From Hydrogenophaga sp. PBL-H3 (GTDB lineage Bacteria; Pseudomonadota; Gammaproteobacteria; Burkholderiales; Burkholderiaceae_C): DNA of 64,000 bases. The notes beneath the pieces are model-generated. The model was not told the DNA's origin, did no database searches, and saw only the letters and a program-made list of their open reading frames with translations. The position numbers were made by a program, and so were the translations under genes. The stretch's first letter is position 1; every line of letters begins with the position of its first letter. Shown here one piece after another: positions 28,965 through 37,299 of this stretch. Location of the stretch: NCBI RefSeq assembly GCF_010104355.1, contig NZ_CP044972.1, positions 3,906,001-3,970,000 on the forward strand. The letters run 5' to 3'.

Positions 28965-29330
28965 TCAGACGCTGAAACTGGAGCCGCAGCCGCAGGTGCT
29001 GTTGGCATTGGGGTTCTTGATCACGAACTGCGCGCCTTCCAAGTCTTCCTTGTAGTCGATCTCGGCGCCCACCAGGTACTGGTAGCTCATGGCGTCGATC
29101 AACAGCGACACGCCGTTCTTGGACATGGTGGTGTCGTCTTCATTGACCACCTCGTCGAAGGTGAAGCCGTACTGGAAGCCGGAACATCCGCCACCTTGCA
29201 CGAACACGCGCAGCTTCAGATCGGGGTTGCCTTCTTCGGCCACCAGCTCCGCCACTTTGGCGGCTGCGCTGTCGGTGAACACCAGCGGCGCCGGCATTTC
29301 AGTCTGGATGTTTTCTGCCACTGCACTCAT
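28965..29330 (-). CDS. erpA: Fe-S cluster insertion protein ErpA
   Basis: ErpA is an A-type carrier delivering [4Fe-4S]/[2Fe-2S] clusters to apoproteins. The 121-residue protein shows the family fold with three cluster-ligand cysteines: one in [13 protein letters not shown] and two in the C-terminal [15 protein letters not shown] precedes the start at 29330. The N-terminal 12 residues are variable. It is followed, upstream on the same strand, by the bactofilin gene, and this erpA-bactofilin-DUF6776-rpsI-rplM order is familiar in Burkholderiales. Confidence 0.96.
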   Translation of the reverse strand: MSAVAENIQTEMPAPLVFTDSAAAKVAELVAEEGNPDLKLRVFVQGGGCSGFQYGFTFDEVVNEDDTTMSKNGVSLLIDAMSYQYLVGAEIDYKEDLEGAQFVIKNPNANSTCGCGSSFSV

Positions 29331-29441
29331 GGATGACCTCTTGGAATGTTGTGGCCCTTGGGCAGGTCCACGGAGAAAAGATCGGGCGCACCGCGCACCG
29401 GGGTTGGGAAAGATAGTAAATCAATTTGGTCGGGATTGCGC

Positions 29442-29840
29442 TCAGCCATTGTTTGCCGCTAGTTTCAGTGTGGGTTTGTCTTCCACACCGCCGACCATGG
29501 GCTTGAGCTGCCCCGTGATGGTCGCGCCCTGATGCATTTCCAGTGCCTTGTACGACACATCGCCTTCGATGCGCGCCTTGGGCTGAAGCTCCAGCAGCTC
29601 GAAGGCCTGCACCGGTCCCTTGACGTGGCCATTGATGATGACGTGGTCGGCCAGGATCTGCCCCGTGACCACAGCCACTTCGCTGATCACCAGGATGCTG
29701 GGGTGTTCGTCGCTGGCGCGGATGTCGCCCACCACCTCGCCGTCGACCCGCAGGCCATCGTGAAACAGGACATTGCCCTCAATGCGGGTGCCCTGCGCAA
29801 TCAGGCTCTTGATGGGGGGCTGTTTTTTCTTGCCGAACAT
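29442..29840 (-). CDS. Bactofilin
   Basis: The 132-residue cytoskeletal protein consists of a DUF583 beta-helix core: GTRIEGNVLFHDGLRVDGEVVGDI, VTGQILADHVIINGHVKGPVQAFELLELQPKARIEGDVSYKALEMHQGATITGQL, with the regular six-residue hydrophobic period of bactofilins. The basic N-terminus (MFGKKKQPP) is the usual membrane-associating tail. It polymerises without nucleotide and organises cell-shape or peptidoglycan factors; the specific role here is unknown. It lies 29 bases after the DUF6776 gene on the same strand, probably co-transcribed. Confidence 0.94.
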   Translation of the reverse strand: MFGKKKQPPIKSLIAQGTRIEGNVLFHDGLRVDGEVVGDIRASDEHPSILVISEVAVVTGQILADHVIINGHVKGPVQAFELLELQPKARIEGDVSYKALEMHQGATITGQLKPMVGGVEDKPTLKLAANNG

Positions 29841-29869
29841 GGGCTTCTCCAAACGACGGAACGCTGCTG

Positions 29870-30577
29870 TCACAGCTGGAATGTTTGTACCGACCGCACC
29901 GAGCTTCCTTGAAGTACCTTGGCCGTCACGTTTTTTACCATGGCCTGCGCGGGCACATCGACGATGCCCTCCAGGCGCAAATAGCCTTTGATCAACACCG
30001 GCTGCGGTGCTGGCGCCTGCGCCAGCGACCACGCCTTGCCGTCCAGCGTGCCGGTGAAAGTGATTTCGAGCGTTCCCTTGAAATCGGGCGCGTTCTTCGT
30101 GGCCTGCATCATGAGCGCCTGCCATCGCCACTGGGTGGCGGACACCCGTTCGGCCTGCAAGCCGCGGATGCTCAGCGCATCGCTACCCGAGCCGGGGATC
30201 AGGCGCTCGAAAAACCCGAGGTCGGTCCGCAGCAGTTCGTTGTCCGCTTCAAGCTGGCGGATGCGCATGGCGAGCTGCTCCTGCACGCTGCGCTCGGTCG
30301 TGAGCAGGCTCTCGGAGGTGTTGGCCACCGACTGCGCATTGAGCAGATCGGCGCGCAAGGTCTGCACCTCGCTGCGCAGTTGCGTGAGCTCCTGCTTGGA
30401 CGCCCGGTCCAGGCCAGCGATGTCCCGGCCGAACTCGAAGGCCCACAGCGCCAACGCCCCAGAGAAGCCCAGCACGACAGCACCGAGCAACCAGCGAAAC
30501 GGCCAGGGCAACGCGCTGCGAACCGCCATGCGCGGCGCGCTGACGGTGAGTTTTCTGCGCAGAAGCCGAAACCGCAT
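29870..30577 (-). CDS. DUF6776-type membrane protein
   Basis: The 235-residue bitopic protein has one membrane helix (about 28-48), a coiled coil (about 55-120: SKQELTQLRSEVQTLRADLLN and later QEQLAMRIRQLEADNELLRTDLGFFERLI) and a beta-rich C-terminal domain (about 130-235). This layout, beside bactofilin and rpsI, matches the betaproteobacterial DUF6776 family as I recall it. AAAGG precedes the start. The neighbour suggests a role with bactofilin at the envelope, but no function is known. Confidence 0.75.
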   Translation of the reverse strand: MRFRLLRRKLTVSAPRMAVRSALPWPFRWLLGAVVLGFSGALALWAFEFGRDIAGLDRASKQELTQLRSEVQTLRADLLNAQSVANTSESLLTTERSVQEQLAMRIRQLEADNELLRTDLGFFERLIPGSGSDALSIRGLQAERVSATQWRWQALMMQATKNAPDFKGTLEITFTGTLDGKAWSLAQAPAPQPVLIKGYLRLEGIVDVPAQAMVKNVTAKVLQGSSVRSVQTFQL

Positions 30578-30622
30578 GCAAACCTTTCAAGTGAAAGCAA
30601 ACGCAACCCGGGCCCAGAAAGC

Positions 30623-30658
30623 AAAAACCGCCCCAAGTTCGACTTGAAGGCGGCTTTT
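30623..30658 (-). terminator. Intrinsic terminator after rpsI
   Basis: On the minus strand AAAAGCCGCCTTCAAGTC pairs with the following GAACTTGGGGCGG and runs into TTTTT. It lies 20 bases past the rpsI stop and separates the ribosomal-protein operon from the DUF6776 gene. Confidence 0.85.
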
Positions 30659-30677
30659 GCAGTTGAGGCCAGACAGA

Positions 30678-31070
30678 TTAGCGTTTGCTGAACTGCTTGC
30701 GACGGCGTGCAGAGCGCAGACCGACTTTTTTCCGTTCGACTTCGCGGGCATCGCGCGTCACGAAACCGGCTTGCGACAGGCCTGCTTTGAGCGTGGCGTC
30801 GTAGTCGATCAGGGCGCGGGTGATGCCGTGGCGCACGGCGCCGGCCTGGCCGGACTCACCACCACCGTGCACGTTGACCTGAATGTCAAACGTCTCGGCG
30901 TGGTTGGTCAGCAGCAGGGGCTGCTTGGCGATCATGATGGAGGTTTCGCGGCCGAAGTAGGCCTGGATGTCCTTGCCATTGACCGTGATGTGGCCACTGC
31001 CTTTTTTCAGGAAAACACGGGCGACGCTGGATTTGCGACGGCCGGTTCCATTGTTCCATTCACCAATCAT
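30678..31070 (-). CDS. rpsI: 30S ribosomal protein S9
   Basis: S9 binds the 30S head, and its C-terminal tail reaches the P-site tRNA. The 130-residue protein starts [26 protein letters not shown] and ends in the invariant [16 protein letters not shown] tail. It is the second gene of the rplM-rpsI operon, 12 bases after rplM, and is followed by an intrinsic terminator. Confidence 0.99.
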   Translation of the reverse strand: MIGEWNNGTGRRKSSVARVFLKKGSGHITVNGKDIQAYFGRETSIMIAKQPLLLTNHAETFDIQVNVHGGGESGQAGAVRHGITRALIDYDATLKAGLSQAGFVTRDAREVERKKVGLRSARRRKQFSKR

Positions 31071-31082
31071 CTCAAGGCTCCT

Positions 31083-31514
31083 TTAGAGTTCCAGCACTTG
31101 CGGCTGTTGGGCGGTATGCGGGTGCTCTGCACCGCCGTACACCTTGAGCTTCTTGATCATGGCGTAGCCGAGCGGGCCCTTGGGCAGCATGCCCTTGACA
31201 GCCTTTTCGAGCGCACGGCCTGGGTGCTTGGCCTGCATGTCGCGGAAGTTGGTGCCGTAGATACCGCCGGGGTAACCCGAGTGACGGTAGTAGACCTTGT
31301 CGAGGGCTTTGTTGCCCGTGACGCGGATCTTGGCTGCGTTGATGATGACGATGAAGTCACCGGTATCGACGTGAGGCGTGTAAATGGCCTTGTGTTTGCC
31401 GCGCAAACGGAGAGCCACTTCACTGGCAACTCGTCCGAGGACCTTGTCGGTCGCGTCAATCACAAACCACTCGTGCGTCACGTCAGCGGGTTTTGCGCTG
31501 AACGTTTTGGTCAT
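31083..31514 (-). CDS. rplM: 50S ribosomal protein L13
   Basis: L13 is an early-assembly 50S protein. The 143-residue product begins [28 protein letters not shown] and contains [20 protein letters not shown] and the [11 protein letters not shown] block of the family. Start 31514 follows GAGAAAA; the longer frame upstream is leader RNA. It is transcribed from a sigma70-like promoter at about 31639-31668, giving a 118-base leader. Confidence 0.99.
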   Translation of the reverse strand: MTKTFSAKPADVTHEWFVIDATDKVLGRVASEVALRLRGKHKAIYTPHVDTGDFIVIINAAKIRVTGNKALDKVYYRHSGYPGGIYGTNFRDMQAKHPGRALEKAVKGMLPKGPLGYAMIKKLKVYGGAEHPHTAQQPQVLEL

Positions 31515-31638
31515 GAGTTTTCTCTTGGAGAGGTGGTTTGGCGGCTCTTTTCCACGGTCGGTCGTTCTCTGACGGAACGCTCTTAGGTGGGTTTTGAACA
31601 CTTCGCCGCGGAGCCAGCAGTTCGCTGCGAAGCCATCG

Positions 31639-31668
31639 ATTGTACGAAATTGCGGGGGTGGCTGGCAA
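31639..31668 (-). promoter_or_regulatory. Sigma70-type promoter of rplM-rpsI
   Basis: On the minus strand TTGCCA (31668-31663), an 18-base spacer and TACAAT (31644-31639) form a good housekeeping promoter, with a predicted start near 31632. The resulting leader of about 118 bases contains small hairpins such as GTTC-CGTCAGA-GAAC. Confidence 0.75.
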
Positions 31669-31719
31669 ATTTCAGTTTTGCAAACCCGCCCGGCGTGGTC
31701 AAACCGCTACCATCAACGG

Positions 31720-32637
31720 ATGTTCAGCTACCGACACGCCTTCCACGCCGGCAACCACGCCGACGTGCTAAAGCACACCACCCTCATCGCCACGCTGCGC
31801 CATCTGATGCAGAAAGAGGCCGGCATCACCTTGGTCGACACCCACGCGGGGGCCGGCCTGTACCGCCTGGATGGTGACTACACCGAGACCGGGGGCGAGG
31901 CCAAGGACGGCGTGGTCAAGCTGATGGCGGCCCTTCGGTCGGCCGACCAGCCGCCGGCCAAGGACGTGTCGCCCGCGATTGACGACTACCTCGACACCAT
32001 CGCCAGCTTCAACCCGTCAGGCGCGCTGCGCGTCTATCCCGGCTCACCCTTCGTGATGCAGCAGCTCATGCGCACCGAGTCGCGCGACCGGCTCAAGCTG
32101 TTCGAACTGCACCCCACCGACAGCAAGACGCTCGCGGCCAACATCGCCCAGCTCGACGCCGGACGGCAGATTGCGGTGGCCCGCGAGGACGGCTTTGAGG
32201 GCCTGCGCCCGCTGCTGCCTCCGCCGCCCTCGTCCACCGGCTCCAAGCGCGCTGTGGTGCTGATCGACCCGAGTTACGAGATCAAGAGCGATTACGCAAA
32301 AGTGAGCGCCTGCATACAAGAAGCCATCAAGCGTTTCCCGACCGGCACCTATCTCGTCTGGTACCCGGTGATTCCGCGGCCCGAAGCGCACGACCTGCCG
32401 CGCCGTCTCAAGACGCTGGCCAACCAGGCGCAGAAACCCTGGCTCAACGCCACGCTCGCCATTGGCCAGGACCCGACACACGGTCCCGAAGATCGGCCCG
32501 GACTGACGGCCAGCGGCATGTTTGTCGTCAACCCGCCGCACACACTCAAGGGTGTGCTGCAACAGGCGCTGCCGCAACTGCTGGCCCACCTGGGACGCGG
32601 CCGGGGCAAGTCCCAGGCCCTCGAATCGGGCGGTTGA
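31720..32637 (+). CDS. rlmJ: 23S rRNA A2030 N6-methyltransferase
   Basis: RlmJ methylates A2030 of 23S rRNA using S-adenosylmethionine. The 305-residue protein starts MFSYRHAFHAGNHADVLKHTTL, has the SAM motif VDTHAGAGLYRL and the catalytic DPSY motif in VVLIDPSYEIKSDY (N6-adenine methyltransferase type), followed by FPTGTYLVWYPVI. The C-terminal 15 residues are basic. The start is chosen for the conserved N-terminus; no strong ribosome site is seen. It is divergent from rplM. Confidence 0.96.
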   Translation: MFSYRHAFHAGNHADVLKHTTLIATLRHLMQKEAGITLVDTHAGAGLYRLDGDYTETGGEAKDGVVKLMAALRSADQPPAKDVSPAIDDYLDTIASFNPSGALRVYPGSPFVMQQLMRTESRDRLKLFELHPTDSKTLAANIAQLDAGRQIAVAREDGFEGLRPLLPPPPSSTGSKRAVVLIDPSYEIKSDYAKVSACIQEAIKRFPTGTYLVWYPVIPRPEAHDLPRRLKTLANQAQKPWLNATLAIGQDPTHGPEDRPGLTASGMFVVNPPHTLKGVLQQALPQLLAHLGRGRGKSQALESGG

Positions 32638-32640
32638 AAA

Positions 32641-32675
32641 TTAGCCGACCGCTCGGTCGGTTAACTGGATATACT
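32641..32675 (+). promoter_or_regulatory. Operator and promoter of the paa operon
   Basis: TTAGCCGACCG-CT-CGGTCGGTTAA (32641-32664) is a 24-bp palindrome with one mismatch, followed 5 bases later by a TATACT -10 (32670-32675). The palindrome covers the -35 position, so a bound dimer should block polymerase. CCGACCG/CGGTCGG palindromes are typical TetR-family operators, and PaaR-type TetR repressors released by phenylacetyl-CoA are known for paa genes. No regulator gene is nearby. Confidence 0.8.
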
Positions 32676-32713
32676 GCGACTCACGCGCCCGGCCAGCGGC
32701 GCAGGAGACGCGC

Positions 32714-33727
32714 ATGTACACCCAGTCGTTCAACGTTCCCGACGCCGACACCAAGTCCGGCACGCCGCTGAAAGCGGTGCCCCACGACACCGCCTTGCAG
32801 GCGCACTTTGACGCTGTGGTCGACGCCGACGGCAAGATCGAGCCGCGCGACTGGATGCCCGACGCGTACCGCAAGACGCTGGTGCGCCAGATCAGCCAGC
32901 ACGCGCACAGCGAGATCGTGGGCATGCTGCCCGAAGGCAACTGGATCAGCCGCGCGCCCAGCCTCAAGCGCAAGGCCATCCTGGTGGCCAAGGTGCAGGA
33001 CGAAGGTGGCCATGGCCTGTACCTCTACAGCGCAGCCGAGACCCTGGGCACCAGCCGCGACCAGATGTTCGACGCGCTGCACTCGGGCAAGGCCAAATAC
33101 AGCTCGATCTTCAACTACCCCACGCTGACCTGGGCCGACGTGGGCGTGGTCGGCTGGCTGGTGGACGGCGCGGCGATCATGAACCAGATCCCGCTGTGCC
33201 GCTGCAGCTTCGGCCCGTATGCGCGCGCCATGATCCGCGTCTGCAAGGAAGAAAGCTTCCACCAGCGCCAGGGCTTCGAGTCGCTGATGACCATGATGCA
33301 GGGCACGGCCGAGCAGAAAGCCATGGTGCAGGACGCGGTGAACCGCTGGTGGTGGAAGTGCCTGGCGATGTTCGGCCCGCCCGACGCCGACAGCCCCAAC
33401 AGCGTGCAGGGCATGCGCTGGGGCATCAAACGCATTTCCAACGACGACCTGCGCCAGAAGTTCGTGGACGCGACCGTGCCGCAGGCCGAGGTGCTGGGCG
33501 TGACGCTTCCCGATCCCGACCTGAAATGGAACGAGGCGCGTGGCCACCACGATTACGGTTCGATCGACTGGGACGAGTTCTGGGCCGTGGTCAATGGCGA
33601 CGGCCCCTGCAACAAGGAGCGCCTGGCCACGCGCGTGAAGGCCTGGAACGACGGCGCATGGGTCCGCGAAGCGGCGCTCGCCCACGCGGCCAAACAACAG
33701 GCACGCACCATGAAGGAGGCCGCATGA
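32714..33727 (+). CDS. paaA: Phenylacetyl-CoA 1,2-epoxidase subunit PaaA
   Basis: PaaA is the catalytic di-iron subunit of the multicomponent epoxidase that oxidises the ring of phenylacetyl-CoA. The 337-residue ferritin-like protein has iron-ligand helices in the [16 protein letters not shown] and [14 protein letters not shown] regions, plus the upstream [19 protein letters not shown] block. AGGAGA precedes the start. It heads paaABCDE behind the palindromic operator, and its stop overlaps paaB (ATGA). The remaining paa genes (G, H, J, K, Z) are outside the window. Confidence 0.97.
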   Translation: MYTQSFNVPDADTKSGTPLKAVPHDTALQAHFDAVVDADGKIEPRDWMPDAYRKTLVRQISQHAHSEIVGMLPEGNWISRAPSLKRKAILVAKVQDEGGHGLYLYSAAETLGTSRDQMFDALHSGKAKYSSIFNYPTLTWADVGVVGWLVDGAAIMNQIPLCRCSFGPYARAMIRVCKEESFHQRQGFESLMTMMQGTAEQKAMVQDAVNRWWWKCLAMFGPPDADSPNSVQGMRWGIKRISNDDLRQKFVDATVPQAEVLGVTLPDPDLKWNEARGHHDYGSIDWDEFWAVVNGDGPCNKERLATRVKAWNDGAWVREAALAHAAKQQARTMKEAA

Positions 33728-34020
33728 ACACAGCCGCACTCAAGGAATGGCCCTTGTGGGAAGTCTTCGTGCGCAGCAAGCAGGGCCTGGAGCACAAGCA
33801 CTGCGGCAGCCTGCACGCCAGCGACGCACCCCACGCACTGCAGATGGCGCGCGACGTCTACACGCGCCGCCAGGAAGGCGTGAGCATCTGGGTCGTGCCG
33901 TCCAACAGCATCACCGCCAGCGAGCCCGACAGCAAGGACAGCTTCTTCGACCCGGCCGCCGACAAGGTGTACCGGCATCCGACCTTCTACGAGATCCCGG
34001 ACAAAGTGGGGCACATGTGA
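33724..34020 (+). CDS. paaB: Phenylacetyl-CoA epoxidase subunit PaaB
   Basis: PaaB is the small bridging subunit needed to assemble the PaaABCE epoxidase complex. The 98-residue protein shows the family blocks [28 protein letters not shown] and [36 protein letters not shown]. Its start overlaps the paaA stop and its stop is adjacent to the paaC start, so all three are translationally linked. Confidence 0.97.
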   Translation: MNTAALKEWPLWEVFVRSKQGLEHKHCGSLHASDAPHALQMARDVYTRRQEGVSIWVVPSNSITASEPDSKDSFFDPAADKVYRHPTFYEIPDKVGHM

Positions 34021-34871
34021 TGGTTTCAGCGCCCACCCACGCGCCCGTGGCCTATTTGCTGCACCTGGCCGACAACGCCCTGGTGCTCGGCCAGCGCAAC
34101 GCCGAGTGGTGCGGCCACGGGCCCATCCTGGAAGAGGATCTGGCCCTGGCCAACAACAGCCTGGATCTGCTGGGCCAGGCCCGCATGCTCTACCAGCACG
34201 CCGCCGCGCTCATCAACGACGATGCCGACCTGACGCAGCGCTTCCAACACCTGCAGGGCGCGCGCACCGATGGCCGCGTGACCGAAGACACCCTGGCCTA
34301 TTTCCGCGACACGCACGAATTCCGCAACCTCACGCTGCTGGAGTTGCCGCACAGCGGTCCCCTGGCCAGCACCTCATCGGGCGACCGCGATTACGCCACC
34401 ACCATCACACGCAACTTTCTCTACAGCGCGCTCATGGTGCTGGTGTGGGACCGGCTGCAGACATCGGCGGACGCGCACCTGGCCGCCATCGCCGCGAAAT
34501 CGCTGAAGGAGGTGCGTTACCACCTGCGCCATGCCAGCGACTGGCTGGTGCGCTTTGGCGACGGCACCGACGAATCACACGCCCGCGCGCAAGCGGCACT
34601 CAACCACCTGCTGCCCTACTGCCAGGAGTTCTGGATCGGCAGCGAAGCTGAAACACAGGCGGTGCAGAGTGGCACGGGCGTGGATGTCGCCAACCTCAAG
34701 GCGGACTGGGACGCATTGGTGGATGACACAGTGACCGAAGCCACGCTCCAACGCCCTGCCGTGCAAGGCTACGTGCCGCAGGGCAAGCTCGGCGTGCATT
34801 CGGAACACATGGGTTTTCTGCTGGCCGAAATGCAGAGCCTGGCGCGCACGCACCCACAAGCGGTGTGGTGA
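34020..34871 (+). CDS. paaC: Phenylacetyl-CoA epoxidase subunit PaaC
   Basis: PaaC is the non-catalytic ferritin-like partner of PaaA. The 283-residue protein contains LADNALVLGQRNAEWCGHGPILEEDLALANNSLDLLGQARMLY and KEVRYHLRHASDWLVRFGDGTDES, landmarks of the family. Its ATG shares a base with the paaB stop (TGATG). The C-terminal LGVHSEHMGFLLAEMQ is also conserved. Confidence 0.97.
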   Translation: MVSAPTHAPVAYLLHLADNALVLGQRNAEWCGHGPILEEDLALANNSLDLLGQARMLYQHAAALINDDADLTQRFQHLQGARTDGRVTEDTLAYFRDTHEFRNLTLLELPHSGPLASTSSGDRDYATTITRNFLYSALMVLVWDRLQTSADAHLAAIAAKSLKEVRYHLRHASDWLVRFGDGTDESHARAQAALNHLLPYCQEFWIGSEAETQAVQSGTGVDVANLKADWDALVDDTVTEATLQRPAVQGYVPQGKLGVHSEHMGFLLAEMQSLARTHPQAVW

Positions 34872-34876
34872 TCGCC

Positions 34877-35401
34877 ATGACCATCGCCGTCGTCCACGAA
34901 CACGCCGCCATTTGGGCCTCGCTCGCCGATCTGAGCGACCCCGAAATTCCGGTGGTCAGCCTGAGTGAACTCGGCATCCTGCGCGACGTGCGCACGGGTG
35001 CCGACGGCACCCCCGAGGTGGTGATCACGCCCACCTACAGCGGCTGCCCGGCCATGGGACAGATCGAGGACGATGTGCGCGCCACCCTGGCAAGCGCGGG
35101 CATCCGCGCCCGCGTGGTCACGCAGCTCGCCCCCGCCTGGACCACCGACTGGATGAGCGAGGCCGCACGCGAGAAGCTGCGCGCCTACGGCATTGCGCCA
35201 CCGCAGTGCGGCAGCAGCGCCAACGCGGGCGGCAACGTGCTGAAGTTTTCACGCCAGGCCCTGCAACGCGAGGTGGTGCCCTGCCCGCAATGCGGCTCGA
35301 CCCACACCACCGAAACCTCGCCGTTCGGATCGACCGCGTGCAAGTCCATGTACCGCTGCCTCGATTGCCTTGAGCCCTTCGACTACTTCAAACCCTATTG
35401 A
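34877..35401 (+). CDS. paaD: Phenylacetate degradation protein PaaD
   Basis: PaaD is a MIP18/DUF59-family protein thought to help assemble Fe-S or di-iron centres of the epoxidase. The 174-residue product has the DUF59 core DPEIPVVSLSELGILRDVRT ... YSGCPAMGQIEDDV and a C-terminal zinc-ribbon-like tail with CPQCGS and CLDC pairs. The ATG at 34877 is chosen; GTG codons at 34865 and 34868 overlapping the paaC stop are alternatives. It is followed 4 bases later by paaE. Confidence 0.94.
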   Translation: MTIAVVHEHAAIWASLADLSDPEIPVVSLSELGILRDVRTGADGTPEVVITPTYSGCPAMGQIEDDVRATLASAGIRARVVTQLAPAWTTDWMSEAAREKLRAYGIAPPQCGSSANAGGNVLKFSRQALQREVVPCPQCGSTHTTETSPFGSTACKSMYRCLDCLEPFDYFKPY

Positions 35402-35405
35402 TGCC

Positions 35406-36518
35406 ATGAGCACCGCACACCGCTTCCACGAGCTGCCCATCGCCCGCATCAGCCCCGAAGCTGCCGGCGCCGTGGCCATCACCCTGGCCATACCGGCCGA
35501 GCAGCGCACGGCGTTCGCTTTCGAGCCGGGCCAGTTCCTCACCTTGCGCGCCACCATTGGCGGGCAAGACGTGCGGCGCAGTTACTCCATCAGCAGCCCG
35601 CGCAGCCTGCTCACGCAGCGGGGCGAACTCACGCTGGGCATCCGGCCGGTGGACGGTGGTGTGTTTTCCAACTGGGCGGCCAGCGAACTGCGCGCCGGCG
35701 ACACGCTCAAGGTAATGCCACCCGACGGCCGCTTCACCGTGCACAAGCCGCGTGCACTGCACCGCGTGGGCTTTGCGGCTGGCTCAGGCATCACGCCCAT
35801 CCTCTCGCTCATGGCCAGCACGCTCGAAGAATCACCTCAGGCCAAGTTCACCCTGGTCTATGGCAACCGGCGCATGGACAGCGTGATGTTCAACGAAGCG
35901 CTGCAGGACCTGAAGGACAGGTATGCCGACCGACTCACGCTGATCCACATCCTCTCGCGCCAGGCACAGGAGGTGCCGTTGCTCGAAGGTCGCATCGACG
36001 GCGACAAGGTGCGCGCGCTCATCGCCACGCTGCTGCCCGTGGCCAGCATGGACGAGGTGTTCATCTGCGGGCCTGAGGCCATGATCGACGCCACCGAACA
36101 AGCACTGCTCGACGCCGGCGTGCGGCCCGACCGGGTGCACACCGAGCGCTTCACCTCGCCCACGCTGCAAGCCCTGCCGGCCGAAGCGCGCAAGGCGGTG
36201 GTGCTCGGCCATGCCGATGCGGCCGTGCGCACCGACGGTGACGTCGCGCTCACCGTGCTGCTCGACGGCAAGCCGCACGCGCTGCGCATGAACCGCGACG
36301 AGCGGGTGCTCGACGTGGCCCTCAGCGCAGGCCTGGACCTGCCCTGGTCGTGTCGCGGCGGCGTGTGCTGCACCTGCCGCGCCAAGGTGATGGAGGGTTC
36401 GGTGGCGATGGAGAAAAACTACACGCTGGAGCCCTGGGAAACCGACAAGGGTTTCGTGTTGAGCTGCCAGGCGCGACCCACGAGCGATGCGCTCGTGATC
36501 AGCTTCGACGAGCGCTGA
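35406..36518 (+). CDS. paaE: Phenylacetyl-CoA epoxidase reductase PaaE
   Basis: PaaE passes electrons from NADPH to the PaaA di-iron centre. The 370-residue protein has an FAD-binding ferredoxin-reductase domain (VRRSYSISSPRS), an NAD(P) domain (GFAAGSGITPILSLM, EVFICGPEAMIDA) and a C-terminal plant-type [2Fe-2S] ferredoxin with CRGGVCCTC and a final Cys in VLSCQAR. It ends the paa operon and converges on ompW with 9 bases between stops. Confidence 0.97.
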   Translation: MSTAHRFHELPIARISPEAAGAVAITLAIPAEQRTAFAFEPGQFLTLRATIGGQDVRRSYSISSPRSLLTQRGELTLGIRPVDGGVFSNWAASELRAGDTLKVMPPDGRFTVHKPRALHRVGFAAGSGITPILSLMASTLEESPQAKFTLVYGNRRMDSVMFNEALQDLKDRYADRLTLIHILSRQAQEVPLLEGRIDGDKVRALIATLLPVASMDEVFICGPEAMIDATEQALLDAGVRPDRVHTERFTSPTLQALPAEARKAVVLGHADAAVRTDGDVALTVLLDGKPHALRMNRDERVLDVALSAGLDLPWSCRGGVCCTCRAKVMEGSVAMEKNYTLEPWETDKGFVLSCQARPTSDALVISFDER

Positions 36519-36527
36519 AGCGCCGCC

Positions 36528-37127
36528 TCAGAAGCGCCAGCCCAGACCCACGCCCAGGAGAATCGGGTCCACCTTGAAGGTGCCGATGTTGCTTCCAGCG
36601 GCGATCACGTCGGTCTTGATGTAGACCTTCTTCACGTCGACGTTCAGGTACAGGTTCTTGGACAGCGGCACATCAACGCCGGCCTGCAAGGCCAGACCAT
36701 AGCTGTTGCGCTTGAGGTCCGCGCCACCACCGAGCAGATCCACCGAGCTGAAGCGCGTGTAGTTCAGACCGGCGCCCAGGTAGGGCTTGATGCCGTTGCT
36801 GTGGTTGAAGTGGTACTGCAAGGTGAGCGTGGGCGGCAGGTGCTTCAAGCTGCCGATCTGGGTGGCGCCGGCGTACACGCGCTGCTTCTGCGGCACGGTC
36901 AGCACCAGTTCGGCCGCCAGGTTGGGGCTGAAGAAGTACGTGAAGTCGATTTCGGGCAGCGTCTTGTTGTTGATCGAAAGATCCAGGCCGGTGCTGTCCT
37001 TGTTGGCGCTGTCCAGATGAACGGCGCGGGCGCGCACCAGCAGCGAGCCTGCGTTGAAGTCTTGTGCAAGGGCCGCGCCCGATGCCATCAGCACGAGGGA
37101 GGCGAGAGCCACAGTGGTCTTTTTCAT
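36528..37127 (-). CDS. ompW: Outer-membrane protein OmpW
   Basis: OmpW is a small eight-stranded beta-barrel of the outer membrane, proposed to admit hydrophobic molecules. The 199-residue precursor has a signal peptide (about 1-21, cut after AALAQ), strand blocks such as LPEIDFTYFFSPNLAAELVLTVP and LPPTLTLQYHFN, KPYLGAGLNYTRF, and the C-terminal aromatic GVGLGWRF typical of barrel insertion. Two FNR-like boxes upstream fit the oxygen-linked regulation known for enterobacterial ompW. Start 37127 (MKKTTVALASL) is chosen for the signal sequence. Confidence 0.93.
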   Translation of the reverse strand: MKKTTVALASLVLMASGAALAQDFNAGSLLVRARAVHLDSANKDSTGLDLSINNKTLPEIDFTYFFSPNLAAELVLTVPQKQRVYAGATQIGSLKHLPPTLTLQYHFNHSNGIKPYLGAGLNYTRFSSVDLLGGGADLKRNSYGLALQAGVDVPLSKNLYLNVDVKKVYIKTDVIAAGSNIGTFKVDPILLGVGLGWRF

Positions 37128-37193
37128 GGTGTTCAGTGATCGAAGCGGGAACATTCCCGACATCGATTACAGAAGACCCCGACCCGCGACATA

Positions 37194-37207
37194 TTGCGCT
37201 GCATCAA
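37194..37207 (-). promoter_or_regulatory. FNR/Anr-like box, proximal, ompW promoter
   Basis: TTGCG-CTGC-ATCAA resembles the FNR consensus TTGAT-N4-ATCAA. Its centre (37200.5) is 41.5 bases before a predicted start at 37159, and the hexamer TGTAAT lies exactly at -12 to -7 (37171-37166): the arrangement of a class II FNR-activated promoter. Confidence 0.7.
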
Positions 37208-37243
37208 TACGGCCGACCACGCCCTCGGCGATCACACCGGCGT

Positions 37244-37257
37244 TTGACGCAGATCAA
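37244..37257 (-). promoter_or_regulatory. FNR/Anr-like box, distal, ompW promoter
   Basis: TTGAC-GCAG-ATCAA differs from the FNR consensus by one base. It is centred exactly 50 bp upstream of the proximal box, at about -91.5, so a second dimer could bind on nearly the same DNA face and add class I activation. Confidence 0.65.
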
Positions 37258-37299
37258 TTTTCGGCGGCGGCCACGGCGAGCGGTGACCGCATTGAAAAC

